A stretch of 64,000 nt of DNA from Neurospora crassa OR74A (GCF_000182925.2 NC_026501.1:682001-746000), one strand, 5' to 3'; shown: positions 1-13,034, counted from the stretch's first letter. The notes: generated from the letters alone by a model not told the origin. Program-made: numbers and translations.

Positions 1-2984
1 ATATCGAGGAATATAAAGATAGTAGATACTTCGCTAACGATTAGAACGAAATTAAAACCGCCGCCTTCTTTATTTAAGTACTTAATACTCTAAATAAAAA
101 CCCTATAGTTACTATTAACGAAACTATTAAATATATTATAATTAATTATATTCCTTTAGTAAATTTCGAAATAGACTTTACTTCTACTATTAAAGTAACT
201 ATACGTAGTTAATACTCTACCCCCGAATTAAAGGAAATTCAATTACTAAGCCTTCTAATTATATTAGAGAAATATTTAACCTTAGGTATCCGAATAGATA
301 GGTTAGAATTAGTAATAAAAAAGGGTATTTATATTTATATAATTAATAAGGAACGTACTCGGGCTTTAGAAAATTTAGTAAAGTCCTTTTTATTATTATA
401 GAAGGAAGGAGGATTACTAGATATATTTAAGGAAGAGTATATATATATACCGCTAGTAGAAAGCTAATAGAATTAGAAGGTAATTACAAGAATATATTTA
501 TTAAATAAGAAAAAATAGGCTATTATTAATAAGGTTTTTAATACGTTATATAAGTAAGGAAAAATATAATAAATTACTCGGGTAATTCTATTTATATACT
601 TAATATTTGTAGTTTAAAGAGAAATAAGGGATAGGAAGTAAAAAGGGCAATTAGTTATTAATATAAGGGTTATTAATAGCTTTACTATACCCAATAATTA
701 CCCCCTCCCTTTATAGGACGAAGTTATTATATTTATACGAGGTAAGCGTTTCGTTATTATTATTAATATAGTAGTATTCTTTTATTAATTTGGGGTATAG
801 TTATCCTACCGGGACCGACTAATTTTTATTATTTATAGAGGTTTAGAAGTACTAACGGTTATTTAAATAGGATTCCGAAATACGTCCGTATATATATAGA
901 AATTTATAGACTAGTTCCTTTACAATTATAAGGATTATTATTATACGTATATTAATAATATTATTATTATTTTTAATACGTAAAAGGATTATATTATTTA
1001 TTCAATAACTATCTTTAGTTTATTTACCTTCCGTAATATTTTACTATTTCTTAAGAAATTATTCTTAAGTTACCCTAATATTGAATTATTAAGCTTTCGA
1101 ATCGACGGTTTAGGACTTTAAAATACCTAGTAACAAATTAAGGCGTTTAAAAAGCTTATTTTCCTAGAATAATTAAAAGTATTTAAATAGTATTTAGGAA
1201 TATTAGGATTCCTATAGTACTTAATACCCTACTATACTTAATTCTCCGAATTACTATAGCGTAGAAAAGTTTAATTCTTAGTAGTAGGGTATATAGAAGG
1301 CGTAGTTGTTAATAGTAAGCCTGCTAAGCGGGTTGTATATTGTATGTATATAAGGTTTATACCTATAAAAGACGAAGTAACTTCGTTTGAGGTAATTTAA
1401 GTCGAAATCTATAGTAGGGCTATATTTTATTATTTAGACCCCGATAAGTAAGCCTTCCTTTAGATTAACGGCTTTATTAAGAAGGGTTTTAATATAATAT
1501 TCTTTTATTTAAAAAATAATTATGTTTAGGAACCTGGTGTGTATATTCCTATAAATTAAATTTTACTAATTCTCTTTCTAAGTAAGTATTTAATCAATAT
1601 TAAGATAAGGTACGGTCCGTCCGAATTTGAAGTCGTTTATCTAATTTAAATTATAAAGAAACTCTGTACGTATATTCATTCTTATAATAAAATAGTTATT
1701 GTCCTTATAGATTATTTAGTAATAAAGGGTATTATAGAATAGAAATCTTTATGTACGAGTTCTATAAATAGGGATAACTGGTGTCTAATTAATATATTTA
1801 TCTATTTGTTCTAGTACGATATTAAGGTATATTATTTATTAAGTAAATTGAATTTTATACCCGATACGCTAAGCCGATTCCGAATTATTAATAATATTTA
1901 ATTACGATCCGAAAGTATCCTAGTACTCGACAACGTTTGGTTAATAATTGATTAGGTATACTTTGCTATTGCTAAAGCTATTTTAAATAAAGAATTAAAA
2001 AATTAATTTATAATAGCCTATTATAAGGATAAGAAGTACGTTATAATTATTATTAACCTATAAGATTTCTAATTTAATAATAAGGACGTTATATCTTTTT
2101 GTTATTCCGGTTACCCGTTTTTTATAATTGACGGTATAATTTATATAAATTAATTAGATAGTATAAAAATATTGTACGTCCCCTATAATTGCGTATAGAA
2201 AGTTCTAGAACTTATATATAATAAAAAATATTACTTTGGCCAAAATAGAATACTCTACGACTTAAAAGGCTTCTTTATTATTAATAAAATATATTTTATT
2301 AAATAGTATATCCGAAATTGCTTATTTTATAATCTAAATTAGACCGATTAGTCCCCTCCTATAAGATAATTTTAATCTATCCGGCTAAAGTTCGATAATG
2401 CTTTCCCTATACGAATAATAGCTATTAATTTTATTATTAGACTACTAACGGTATTAGCTAAAGATTCTCCTTGGAAATTATTTAGCTATAATATCTTTAA
2501 TACTTTAATGCCTACTACTAATATAATATTTAAACGATCTTTACTAATCCTAAGATATTTAATATATATTGTAGAAGAATAGGGGATAGTGTTTATACGA
2601 TCCTTCGTTTTATTAGATTGGGGATTCCTATTAGGAATTATTTTTAACCGAAATAAGAAATTTACCTTTAATTTCTAATAAGGGATATAGTAAGTATTAG
2701 GGATTTGGTTACTAATAATAATAGTTTACTACCCTTAGGGAGATAGCGCTTCGGAACGGAAAAATTAAAGTATTAAAATCGCCATCCGCTTCTATATATT
2801 CGATTACTCCGATAATAATTAATTAGTATTACTACTATTTTTATAATAGAACTTTAATAGCGCTTATATTAACGCTATTAAAATATTTCTATACGAATAC
2901 CTTTTTAGTTATCGTTTATAATGAAATGGCGAGAAAACTACAATAATAACACTAATACTACCACAGCCATTATAAAGACCGTAG
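1..2984 (+). mobile_element. RIP-inactivated Ty3/gypsy retrotransposon, pol region (RT, RNaseH, integrase)
   Basis: One reading frame (codon starts divisible by 3) can be followed from about 741 to 2,918 through many TAA/TAG stops. The reverse transcriptase region starts near 741. Its catalytic box reads YINN at 948-959 where the family has YVDD. The end of RT/connection reads SYPNIELLSFRIDGLGL near 1,068-1,118. RNaseH begins near 1,437 (DPDK, then AFL and INGFIKKGF). A LNFIPDTLSRF linker lies near 1,850, where LPDALSR-type sequences are usual. The integrase zinc-binding region is at 2,157-2,340, and the integrase core runs from 2,379 to 2,918, ending EYLFSYRL. Two catalytic Asp positions in the core appear as Asn, while the SERKN Glu is kept. 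Stops sit where Gln codons would be expected, as C-to-T RIP predicts. The frame has no indel. The element runs off the left edge and stops at an N gap. The family call is firm, the exact subfamily is not, and it cannot encode protein as it stands. Confidence 0.85.
2922..2984 (+). repeat. 63-bp dispersed repeat, copy 1 (RIP-diverged)
   Basis: This segment begins at the end of the readable integrase core and matches 13,035-13,097 over 63 bp with nine mismatches, all transitions. It ends exactly at an assembly gap, so the true repeat may be longer. It may mark the edge of a nested insertion. Confidence 0.7.
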
Positions 2985-3084
2985 NNNNNNNNNNNNNNNN
3001 NNNNNNNNNNNNNNNNNNNNNNNNNNNNNNNNNNNNNNNNNNNNNNNNNNNNNNNNNNNNNNNNNNNNNNNNNNNNNNNNNNNN
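2985..3084. other. Assembly gap (100 N)
   Basis: A run of exactly 100 N, the usual placeholder for a gap of unknown size. It lies inside the AT-rich retroelement block. Confidence 0.99.
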
Positions 3085-5088
3085 AAGGTTATTCGGATTA
3101 TAATTAGGAAGGCTATTTAATTTATACTCCGTACGGCGAATAGAATAGACTAATAAATTTACTATAAATTTATAGGAGTTAAAATTAAGTAGTATATTTG
3201 TAATTATCTTATTAAGTACTAGGCTTCGGCCCGTAATAAGTATCTCTCTTATAGAGTGGAAATTCTTAGATCCGGTTGTTGGGGATAATCCTTATTGTAA
3301 GATAGGCATAGGATTTAATAGTATACATTTATATTAAGAAGAATTGGAAGGAGTAGATAGGTATAAAGTTCTTTTAAGATTTAAAAGGATTGGGGATTAA
3401 TTAATCTTCCTTACTTAAGTAGGCGTTTATACTAAATTTATAGGTAATCCTAAGTTACCTAATAGGTTAATACTTCTTAGGACCAATAGAGCTCTATTTT
3501 CTAATAATAATTCGAGAGTCCTAATATTCTTAGGCGGTAGTAGAATTTATAATTATATTCGATTTATCGGAATATTAAGAAAAAGAGTATTAATTCCCCT
3601 AGAAAGGTTAGATATAGCTAGCGTTAAATTATAACGTATCTAATTATTAATAGTTAATTGAATAGAAGTACTCTACTTCCTAATTGATTAAGGATTTAGG
3701 GGTAACAATACCGCTAGACGAGACGAAGCTAGAGTAGAAGACGGCTAATTCGTTATCCTAGAATTTTAAGAATAAATTATAATCTATCGAAGCGGAATTG
3801 GAGTTAATTATTAAGAAGAATTTATAAGCAGGGGTAAATAAATATCGTTGGAGGAAGAGGTTAATCTTCTAACCTCTCTTTATTATACTATAAAAGTAGG
3901 AGAGGAAGAACTAGATAATAAAGAATTAGAAGATAAGGAATTTTCATTACTACTTCCTTTAATAGGTCTTATAAATATATATTAGAATAGGGGAAGGTCG
4001 ATAAAGGTATTAAGGCTATTATATAGCTAATACTGAGAGAGGATCTTTGTACCTCCTAATCCTTATATACAGCTATTATTATTCTAGGTAATATAATTCC
4101 TTAGCTATATAAAACGCTATAGCTTTCCTTTAGTATTGTATATTTGTTTACTTTATTAGTTTAGGAAGTTAATTAATTTATTATTAATTATATATAATAT
4201 TTTAAATTTAGGTTTGCGAAGTAGATTGTTAGGGTACTATTACTTTATTCGTAAAGTATTATAGATTATTCTCTAGTACTACTATACTATAACGTTTTCT
4301 TTTTATTCTTAATTAAATACCGTATAGTACTTCTATATTGTATTCTATTGCTAGGTCTTTAGCTTTAGTATTTAGAAATTTGGATTATATTCTACTAGTT
4401 TTATTCTTATAGTTTTTACTACTATTAATTTATAAATTTAGTTAGAATTTTGGGTAATAAATTCGACCTATCGAATAATAAGGCTTAGGTTTAATTTTAA
4501 TACTCTCCAAATATTAAATTTCTAAAATAATAAAATTAAGGCCGTCTTTATATTTTTTAGTATATTATCTTTAAGACTAGAATTATAGTAATTCTATTAG
4601 TTTACTAATTAATTAAAGATAATTATAACGAAATAGTAATTCTTAAAGTAGAGAGGGATTACTTAAAACCTTTTATCTTTTATAAGTAATATAATATTAT
4701 TTAAATTACTTATAAACCTTAAAGTCCTATTATTAAGTTAAGTATATTTATTTAATATAAAGATTATTCTTGCCCCTTTTCTAATTACCTATAAAAGTAG
4801 GGCAATTAAATTATTAATATAGGTATAGGTATATTTATTAATACTATACTAAAGGTCGGCTAGGCGTACTACAATTTATTTCTAATTATAAAAACCTTTC
4901 TTATTAAGTAGGAAGGCGCCTACCTAATTAGGCTATAGTTTATAATAGAAGAGTTTATTAAATAGTTTATTAAATTCTAATTTATTATAAGGTATTTTTA
5001 GGTTATATTACTAGTCTAGTTGAATCTTATTTAGTTTAGGATACTCTAGAAGTATATATCTATTTTTTAAATTTAAATTTCGAAGGGG
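3085..5088. other. AT-rich RIP-mutated repeat DNA, family not read
   Basis: The stretch is strongly AT-rich, poor in CpA/TpG and full of stops on both strands. I could not follow a recognisable protein through it. By position it could hold the integrase end of the minus-strand gypsy element further right, or another inserted repeat. Confidence 0.6.
4935..5088 (+). repeat. 154-bp perfect direct repeat, copy 1
   Basis: This is identical base for base to 5,189-5,342. The two copies lie immediately left and right of the 100-N gap at 5,089-5,188. Perfect identity in a block where real repeats are RIP-diverged suggests unmerged overlapping contig ends, not a biological duplication. Confidence 0.95.
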
Positions 5089-5188
5089 NNNNNNNNNNNN
5101 NNNNNNNNNNNNNNNNNNNNNNNNNNNNNNNNNNNNNNNNNNNNNNNNNNNNNNNNNNNNNNNNNNNNNNNNNNNNNNNNNNNNNNNN
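5089..5188. other. Assembly gap (100 N)
   Basis: A run of 100 N bordered on both sides by the same 154-bp sequence. Confidence 0.99.
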
Positions 5189-5342
5189 ATAGTTTATAAT
5201 AGAAGAGTTTATTAAATAGTTTATTAAATTCTAATTTATTATAAGGTATTTTTAGGTTATATTACTAGTCTAGTTGAATCTTATTTAGTTTAGGATACTC
5301 TAGAAGTATATATCTATTTTTTAAATTTAAATTTCGAAGGGG
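5189..5342 (+). repeat. 154-bp perfect direct repeat, copy 2
   Basis: Second copy of the sequence at 4,935-5,088, with no mismatch. It continues directly into unique AT-rich sequence on its right. Confidence 0.95.
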
Positions 5343-5999
5343 GTTAAAGTATATTTTATAATATAGTAGTTTATTCTTATATCTTAGGATCCAATTACGT
5401 AGCTAGTTTATTTTTATAATATATAATTATATTTTAATCCTTTATAATAATTTAAAAAAAGATTCCTAACAATCTTATATATATTAATTAATAAAGCTTT
5501 AATATATTATTAATATCGGTTTAGGCGCTTTATTCGTATTAGGTCGATTTATTCGATTAATAAGCGGCTAGTTAAGCGTAAATTTAATAACTTCTTTAAT
5601 CTACTTCTATTAAAAGTTTAACAATAGTATAATTGCCCGGTTATTAAGGTAATTAGCAATTAGTACTTTGCTATAGCTATATGAAAATTGAATACTATAA
5701 ATAATAATAGGCTATTAAGGTTGCTTATTGTTAGTATTATTAGATTTAATTGCATTACTCTGGTTTGAAGTAGTTTCAGGCTTTTTACCCTCAATTTTAG
5801 TAGATTTGACTATATTATTGCTATTGGAAGTAGCTTTAGCCTTATTATTAGAAGAAGTATAGTTATTAGAAAATATAATAATAATATAATATTTTGAATA
5901 GGTATTTAATTTATATTTTAATAGGAAGGAAGGGTTAAATTGATATTTAAATTGTACTGAATCGAATTTAGGGGAGGAGTGAAGGATATAGGTCGTACT
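5343..5999. other. AT-rich DNA with a weakly RIP-mutated island (about 5,690-5,990)
   Basis: The left part looks RIP-mutated. From about 5,690 CpA and TpG become common again although the DNA stays AT-rich. Read on the minus strand, the island has a short open stretch rich in Asn, Ser, Thr and Lys, for example EGKKPETTSNQSNAIKSNN. I recognise no family. It ends at a gap. Confidence 0.45.
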
Positions 6000-6099
6000 N
6001 NNNNNNNNNNNNNNNNNNNNNNNNNNNNNNNNNNNNNNNNNNNNNNNNNNNNNNNNNNNNNNNNNNNNNNNNNNNNNNNNNNNNNNNNNNNNNNNNNNN
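6000..6099. other. Assembly gap (100 N)
   Basis: A run of 100 N separating two AT-rich islands that show little RIP. Confidence 0.99.
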
Positions 6100-6330
6100 C
6101 GATGGATTAGTGTATTGAAAAGTATTAATAAACCGTTTGGAATTCTATTTCTAATAGTTTGGGTAGGATTTAATATATTTTTCTATATAGGAATAAATAC
6201 CCTTCTACTAATAGAAGTTAGTAATACAATAGTAAATTGCTTTTTTTCCCTTATAGTTAATTTTATTATAATATTTATAGAAGATAATATTACAATTAGT
6301 ATTGTTATTTATTAGTCTATATAGTAACTA
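6100..6330. other. AT-rich island with little RIP, short hydrophobic open frame
   Basis: TpG is clearly more frequent here than in the surrounding repeat DNA. A plus-strand open frame of 66 codons (6,115-6,315) is rich in Ile, Phe, Leu and Val, but it begins with TTG and any AT-rich DNA tends to encode such residues. I do not call it a gene. Confidence 0.4.
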
Positions 6331-7728
6331 ATTAGGATTTGTAGGATGTAATTATAGAGTTCCTTTATAGAAGAAGAATTATAGGGCTTCAATCTTTTAA
6401 CGCTACTATTCTAATTCGGTAGTTAGGTTAGAAAGTAATTCTAACGTTTAAAGGTATTTAGTAATCCTTTGAGAGTAGTAAATCTAATAACCTTTTAAAA
6501 GTTCTTAATTTTTCTTCCCTTCGTTTAATATTCTATTGAACTTAACTATATAAATCTATTAATCTACGTAGTCGTTAATATCTTCTTTATTAACCTTATT
6601 CCGCTTATCTACTACCGAAGGAGGTATATAGGAAAGGTTGTCGGCTATAATATTCTTTTTTTTGGAATATATCTTATTTTGAAGTTGAATAGTCGAATTT
6701 AAGTAATCTAGCGTATAATTATTACTATTGGAATATTAAACGTTATATTATTTAATTAATATACTATAATTTAAATATTAATTTTAATAATAAAGCGGAC
6801 GCTAAATAGATAGCGTTTAAGCCGCTTTAAAATATAAAGTAGCCTTCGAAATTCCTGCTTAGTAGCGTTATATCTTTTTTCGGCTTCTAATTAGATACTA
6901 CTTTCAAACCGATAAGGGTAGCGTTTACTATTTAATCTAATTTATTTAATAATTATTTTCCAACCGATTAGTAATACGTTTATTATAAGGAATATATTAT
7001 TATAACGGGTATTATTATAAATAATAAGTATAAAATAAGGAGCTAAAAGAACCTTGTACTATAAATATTCTAAAGCGAATTATTTATTTTTAGTCTATTA
7101 CTATATTACATTTTTCTTAAGTAAAATATATAAGGGCTAAACTATTATAATAAAATCTTTAATTTAAATTCGGTAGTACTTAATAATCCTTAGGAAGGCT
7201 TTTAGTTATTAAAATTCTTTACTTTTCTATTTAGTAAACTTACAATCCTCCTATTGAAGGATTCTAAATACTTTATAGGGTAAAGGCTATCGACTATCTT
7301 TTAAATAGAAGTATTCTACGAATTTAATTTCCGGCTAATACTATTTGGATTTTTCGGCTATAATAGTATAACCGCTAAGCTCGATATTAATTAGGACCTT
7401 ATTAACGTTGACTAAATAATTAAAAATATACTTATATATACTAGGTCGAACCTTTAGGCCGTTATAATTTATAGTAATTAATTTAATATAGATATCGTTT
7501 AGGTAGGGCCAATATATAGTCGAAATTAGATTATATAGTACCCTAATTATTATATAGGAGAATTAAATAATAGAGTTCGTTCTTCTTTAGGGTAGTATAG
7601 TTATTCTTTTTATTCCTATTATATTTTAGAAAGTAGTTATATCCCTATTCTTTTTATTAAGAGGGATTTAGTTGTATTTAGAAAAGAGGTTGAGGAAGGA
7701 AAGTATTTTAAATCCTCTAAATTCTTTA

Positions 7729-7828
7729 NNNNNNNNNNNNNNNNNNNNNNNNNNNNNNNNNNNNNNNNNNNNNNNNNNNNNNNNNNNNNNNNNNNNNNNN
7801 NNNNNNNNNNNNNNNNNNNNNNNNNNNN
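7729..7828. other. Assembly gap (100 N)
   Basis: A run of 100 N inside the presumed reverse-transcriptase part of the minus-strand gypsy element. Confidence 0.99.
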
Positions 7829-9319
7829 GCAAGAGCCGCTTTACAATTTTAAAGGATATAAATAAATATTTCTTATTCCTCCTTAGTTAAACTATTATAT
7901 AAACTATAAAATATAGTTTTAAAGCGTTCGGGGGTTAATTATTCTCCTTTAAATATATTTAAAAATTATAGTATAAGAATTTTATCCTATAGCAACGGAT
8001 AAATCGTCTTTTATTATTCCAATTTATCTTTTAAAGCTTCTAAACACTATAATTTCTATTCTAAATTTCCTTCTAGCTTTAATTTATTAGAAGGTACGTC
8101 GTCGATTAGTAATATCTTCTAATTTTTCTATTTATATATAGTATAGGTAGCAAAATTCTTAAAGGGTATAGTATTATTTAATAGCAATTAATTAGCCTTC
8201 CTATTAATAGGTGTAGGCTTATTACTATTATAAATTTTCTTCCTTTTATTTATACGTTTCAACCGTTATACCAACGCCTAATACCGAATAAAGTTATATA
8301 TTTACCTTCAAAGCTCCGTCGTAAGCCTCGTTTCTTCTATTATTAATTAAGGAGCACTCCTTATAATTATTATATTAAGTACATTACTTAATTTATTATA
8401 ATTAGTATTATTAAGGTCCTTAAATAAAAGTTTTTCAAATTATTTCTTATTGAGTAGTTCGTCCTATAAAAACTGTTAGAAAAATCCTAAAACAGCCTTT
8501 TTTAACGAGTAACGTCTATTCTAAATATATTATAAGTAGTTTAATAACTTATTAACTATTAAATCCTCTATCTATTTAAGGATCTTATTTTAGGCTTCGC
8601 TATTATACTAAATAGGAGCTAATATATTAATTCTAAAATTAACCCCTAAATAATTAGTAAATTTATTTAGGGTAGACAACTATTTATCGAATTCCTAGGT
8701 ATACAATAACGCCTATACACCTAACTTCGCTTTTTCCTTTAAAATTAGTACGGCCTTAACAATAGTTTCTTCTATTAAAACGTTTGCCAATTCGATACTA
8801 TAAATTAAATAATTTAATTTTACTTAGGTATTTTTAAAGAAGGGCTGCCTAAATATAATATTATAATATAGGAGGTATATAGTAATAACGAAGAAATATA
8901 TTTCTTATAGAATATTAGTAAATTATATTTAACTATATACTTCCTTAATAAAATCCTATTTACTACTATTACTATCCGTATTTAATACTCCGGTATTAGT
9001 AATAGCTAAATTGTATTCCTTAGCCAAATTATAGGTAATTGTATTCACTTCTACGCTAATATTAAGGAGGGCTTTAATTTTTGGTCCTTTTTACTATAAG
9101 GAAATAAATAAAGTAAGTAGAATAGAGATCCTTATTATATTTCCTAAATACAATAAGTAGGAGAGCTTGTATAGATAGGCGTATAATTGTATAAGAATAA
9201 TTATCTCTATTATATATTTAAAAGCAGACTTTAATATATTTTCGCGGATAAGTTTAATTATACTATTTAATTTTTAATTTAAATAGTAGATAGAGGTTAT
9301 AGTAGAGTCCGGGGTATTA

Positions 9320-9419
9320 NNNNNNNNNNNNNNNNNNNNNNNNNNNNNNNNNNNNNNNNNNNNNNNNNNNNNNNNNNNNNNNNNNNNNNNNNNNNNNNNN
9401 NNNNNNNNNNNNNNNNNNN
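9320..9419. other. Assembly gap (100 N)
   Basis: A run of 100 N between the gag-like and protease-like parts of the minus-strand gypsy element. Confidence 0.99.
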
Positions 9420-11000
9420 TATTAATTAGAGGTAGTAACGGCTCTATAATTATAATATTGGATTCTTCTAATACATTCCTTAAACTTTAAAATACTTATC
9501 CTTAAAATAGCAATAGAATTAGATATTCCTTAATTATATATAACTAACTAGTAAAATAGTTATTAAGGTTCTAGAAGTATTCTATTAGCATTTAACGAAT
9601 TGTAACAACTTTATACTCAATAGGAGATCTCCGGTATACTTCTTGGGTAACGTTTAATCTATTAACTATATAATAATACTTTAATAAATTAGTACCTATT
9701 ATATTTATAAAGGTATTTGAACTACTACTCCGTTATTACTATTTACTACAGGCATTATTAAATAGTAAAGAGAATTCGGGTTCGAAACAGTATTTCTTTT
9801 TTAGTACCCAAACGTTCTTTTCCTAGCAGTCGAAGATAGCTTTATATTTAGGAAACGTCCTATAGATTGCTATTTAGGACTATATTAGAAATTTTAGTTT
9901 CCTATTTTTAATAATTAAAGTTAAGGATTTATTAGGAATAAAGTCGTTGTAATCCTCCTTGGTTTTAATAGCGATTATTATTTACGAATCTAATATAAAA
10001 TTCCGAGGTCGGAAAACTACTAATTTGCCCTTCTAAATATCATCTACTATTTCCTAATATTAATTCTAATAGTAATTACTACTATACTAGTAACAACAGA
10101 CTTAATAAGAATCTCTATAATTCTAATTACCTCCTTTACTACCTCTTCTTCCGCTTCTACTTTTTATAAAGGAGCTACTTATATAGCCGCCCCCGTTACT
10201 AGCAGTATTATTCTAATTAATTATTAATAAGTAATTAATTTAAATTTCCTCCTTCTATTTCTTTACTAATTTTTTATTAAACTAGGATTATAAGATCTTT
10301 ATTTAATTAAGTTCTTCGGTTATTTTTTTAATATTTGATTTTTCGGTTAAATAGGACGTAGTAGGCATTGAAGTAGTAATTTGGGCTATTAAAGGAATTT
10401 TCTTACAAGAAGGTTAATTAGAATCGCTGTCTAATCCAATTAAATTGCCTTTCTTATTAGTAATTATTAATATCTTTTTTTTAATTTAAGCCCCGCCGAG
10501 GCTATTATCTAATGAATTATCCTCCTTATTACTAGGGTTAGTATTATTTTTAAAATCGAAATACTTATAAATAGTCTTAGTTATATTAATATAGAATTAT
10601 AACTAAGTTATTTAGTAGACCTTTTCTTTTAAGCTTATAGTCGTTATAATTATTCTTCTAATTTTTTTAGTAAGCTTCTTATAGAAGTTACGTACAATTA
10701 TAGATTGAGTAAAATCCTTCTCTTTTTCTAGTTGCTTCGTTAGAAGTACCGAATATTTAAGTACGGCTTTAATAATCTTTTCTCTATTATAAGGAATTAA
10801 TCTACTATAGAAGATTTTTAATATAGTAGTTTTACTATCTATTTAATTAGGGTCCAACGCTAAGAATTTTTATTTAAAACGACAATAAAATTCTTTTTAT
10901 ATTTAGGCACCCTTAATAGTAGCGTCTTTTACTATTTCTTTATAAATCTTTCGGGCGTTTAAAGTATATTATTAGTACTAGGTATTTAATTTAGCTTTAT

Positions 11001-13034
11001 TAAAGAAACAATAGCTTTAAACCCTATTATTGAATTCCTTTAAATATATAGTAATATTCTTCCTTTTAAATTTAATTTTAAACGCACAATCTTTTACAAA
11101 GGAAACTACAAGAGTCTTACCTATTAATATTTATACTAGGTATATATTAAATAGACCTTTAAGCGGGTTGTTGCTTAAGGGGTTATTGCTTAATATTTAT
11201 TATACTTTATATTTAGGTTCTTACAATTAATCGGACTATTTAGACGTTATAATATTTAGTTTTAATAGTTCTAAAGAAGGATATTTATAATAATTAGAAG
11301 GGGTAGAAGTAGGGGTAATAAAACGAGGATCTTAGTAGGTCGGAAGATACTATTTAGGTTTAAAGCCTTAGGAATAATTAGTTTCTAATTTAGTATAATA
11401 AAATCTTAAAAACAATTAAATAGGTTATAAAAGAGTAATACGAGAAGGTAGAGGCTAAGTTCGAAAATTAGGTGAAGAGGTAAATAAAATATACAAATAT
11501 AGGGTACAAATAAGGCTAGGTAAATATATTAATAGGTTTTCTATAGTAGGCTAATTATATTTACTATTATAATAGTAATTAGGGATTTAATAGTAATTAT
11601 CCTTATTTGGGTTTATAAAGGGGTTTTTAAAAAGGATTAGTAATAGGAATTTTAATAGGATTAGCGAAGGGGTTGGAGATTAATTAGGTTGTAGAAATAG
11701 GAAAAAGGTAATTTTTAATATAAAGGTAGAAGAAGGAAGAGTAGGATTTAGAAGGGATAATAAAAATAATTCTAGTACTAATATAGGAAGTTAATTTAAT
11801 ACTTCCTAATTAGTCTATAAAATTAGGATTATAAAAATATTTCTATTATTTTAAATCCTATTAGTATTATCTATTCTATTTATATATTATTTAATTTGCT
11901 TCTTGTCCCCCTTTTTCTTTCGGATTTAAAGGTTTCCAATTTCCTTTTAATTACTTTTTTATTAGTTAGGTATTTTTATACCTTCTCTAATTAGAAATTG
12001 CTATTCGGTTTTCTTCTTTTCTTATTCTTTTAATATTCCTTTCCTCTTTTTTTTCTTAAGCAAAAGGAACTTCTTCGGTTCTTATTTTCCATCTTTTCTT
12101 CCTTTCTACCTTTATTATCGGTATTTAAGAGCAATAATTCCTATTTATACTAATAATATTATTATTGAAGCCCTTCTAATAAGGATTTATAATAATTAAT
12201 TACCTCCTCTTAGTTTTTAAAATGCGATGATAGTAATAATTACAATCCTTAGAATCTATTAATAATTATTGCCGGTATATTACATAAAAGAAGAATTCGG
12301 AGGTAATAATTAGTACCCTTCCCTCTAGGACTAATTATAAGCCTTCGAAGAAAAAGGGTCTAAGTACTATCTAATCTTTCTACGCTTAAGTAGGGGCTAT
12401 ATATTACGGATTTAAGGATATTAATCCTTAAAGGTTTAAAATTAATATTTATTCTAATTTATCGGCCAATTCTTTCGTTATTTATTATTCTCGGATAGTT
12501 TTTTAATTAAACTACTATTTAAGTAGCTTATTAATTATCTATTCTATTTTTACTTTTATTTAAGTACTATTAATTAGATATTCGTTTATTTATTAAGTTA
12601 TATAATCAAATTACTACTATTTAACAGCTTATTTATTATTTGTATTTATTTACGTTTAATTATTATCGTTCGGATATTCGTTTATATATTTTTTTTATTA
12701 ATTATTTATTTTATTATCCGTATTCTAACGTTATATCCGAATAGTAGTCGGATAACTATTAATTAATTATATTATTAGCGATCGTAGTACAGTTATTAAT
12801 ATAATTATATATTAAATACTATCAAAGGCCCCGGACTATAGCAAATATCCAATACTAAGGATCTTTATACCTTTTTAAAATAAGGCTATTTAAACTTTTT
12901 TTATAATAATTAATTAGGCTTTACTAATAATTATCGGGTAAACTTCAATAAGAGTAGGAAATTGTAAAGTTCCTATATTTATTTTAGTTAGTTTAGCATA
13001 GGGTTTAGTACCTATTTCGTCCTTATTACTAATT
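11001..13034. other. AT-rich RIP-mutated repeat DNA, family not read
   Basis: Dense stops in all frames, high A+T and depleted CpA/TpG mark this as RIP-mutated repeat. No conserved domain could be followed on either strand. It may contain the 5' end of the minus-strand gypsy element and part of another inserted repeat. Confidence 0.6.

Larger units (their letters stand above)
6600..11000 (-). mobile_element. RIP-inactivated Ty3/gypsy retrotransposon, opposite orientation (gag to RNaseH)
   Basis: Read on the minus strand the domains appear in normal gag-pol order from right to left. A gag-like segment lies at about 11,000-10,300, with LALDPN and later YNREKIIKAVLKYSVLL. A retropepsin-like segment lies near 9,090-9,000; LLNISVEVN stands where an L-I/V-D-T-G-A-type active site is expected, so the catalytic Asp is lost. 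RNaseH is at about 6,930-6,740 (RYNATKQEFRRLLYILKRLK, then a YLF block), and the pol linker at 6,656-6,621 reads NIIADNLSYIPPS where NVVADALSRIPPS is typical. RT should lie between, but it is broken by the gap at 7,729-7,828 and I read it only poorly. Many stops fit C-to-T change at Gln codons. Boundaries are approximate and no LTR was identified. Confidence 0.75.

Noticed and set aside
11030-11230. 66-codon plus-strand open frame in the AT-rich block
   Set aside because: It lies within RIP-mutated repeat DNA and starts at a non-ATG codon, and AT-rich DNA encodes such Ile/Leu/Asn-rich strings by chance.
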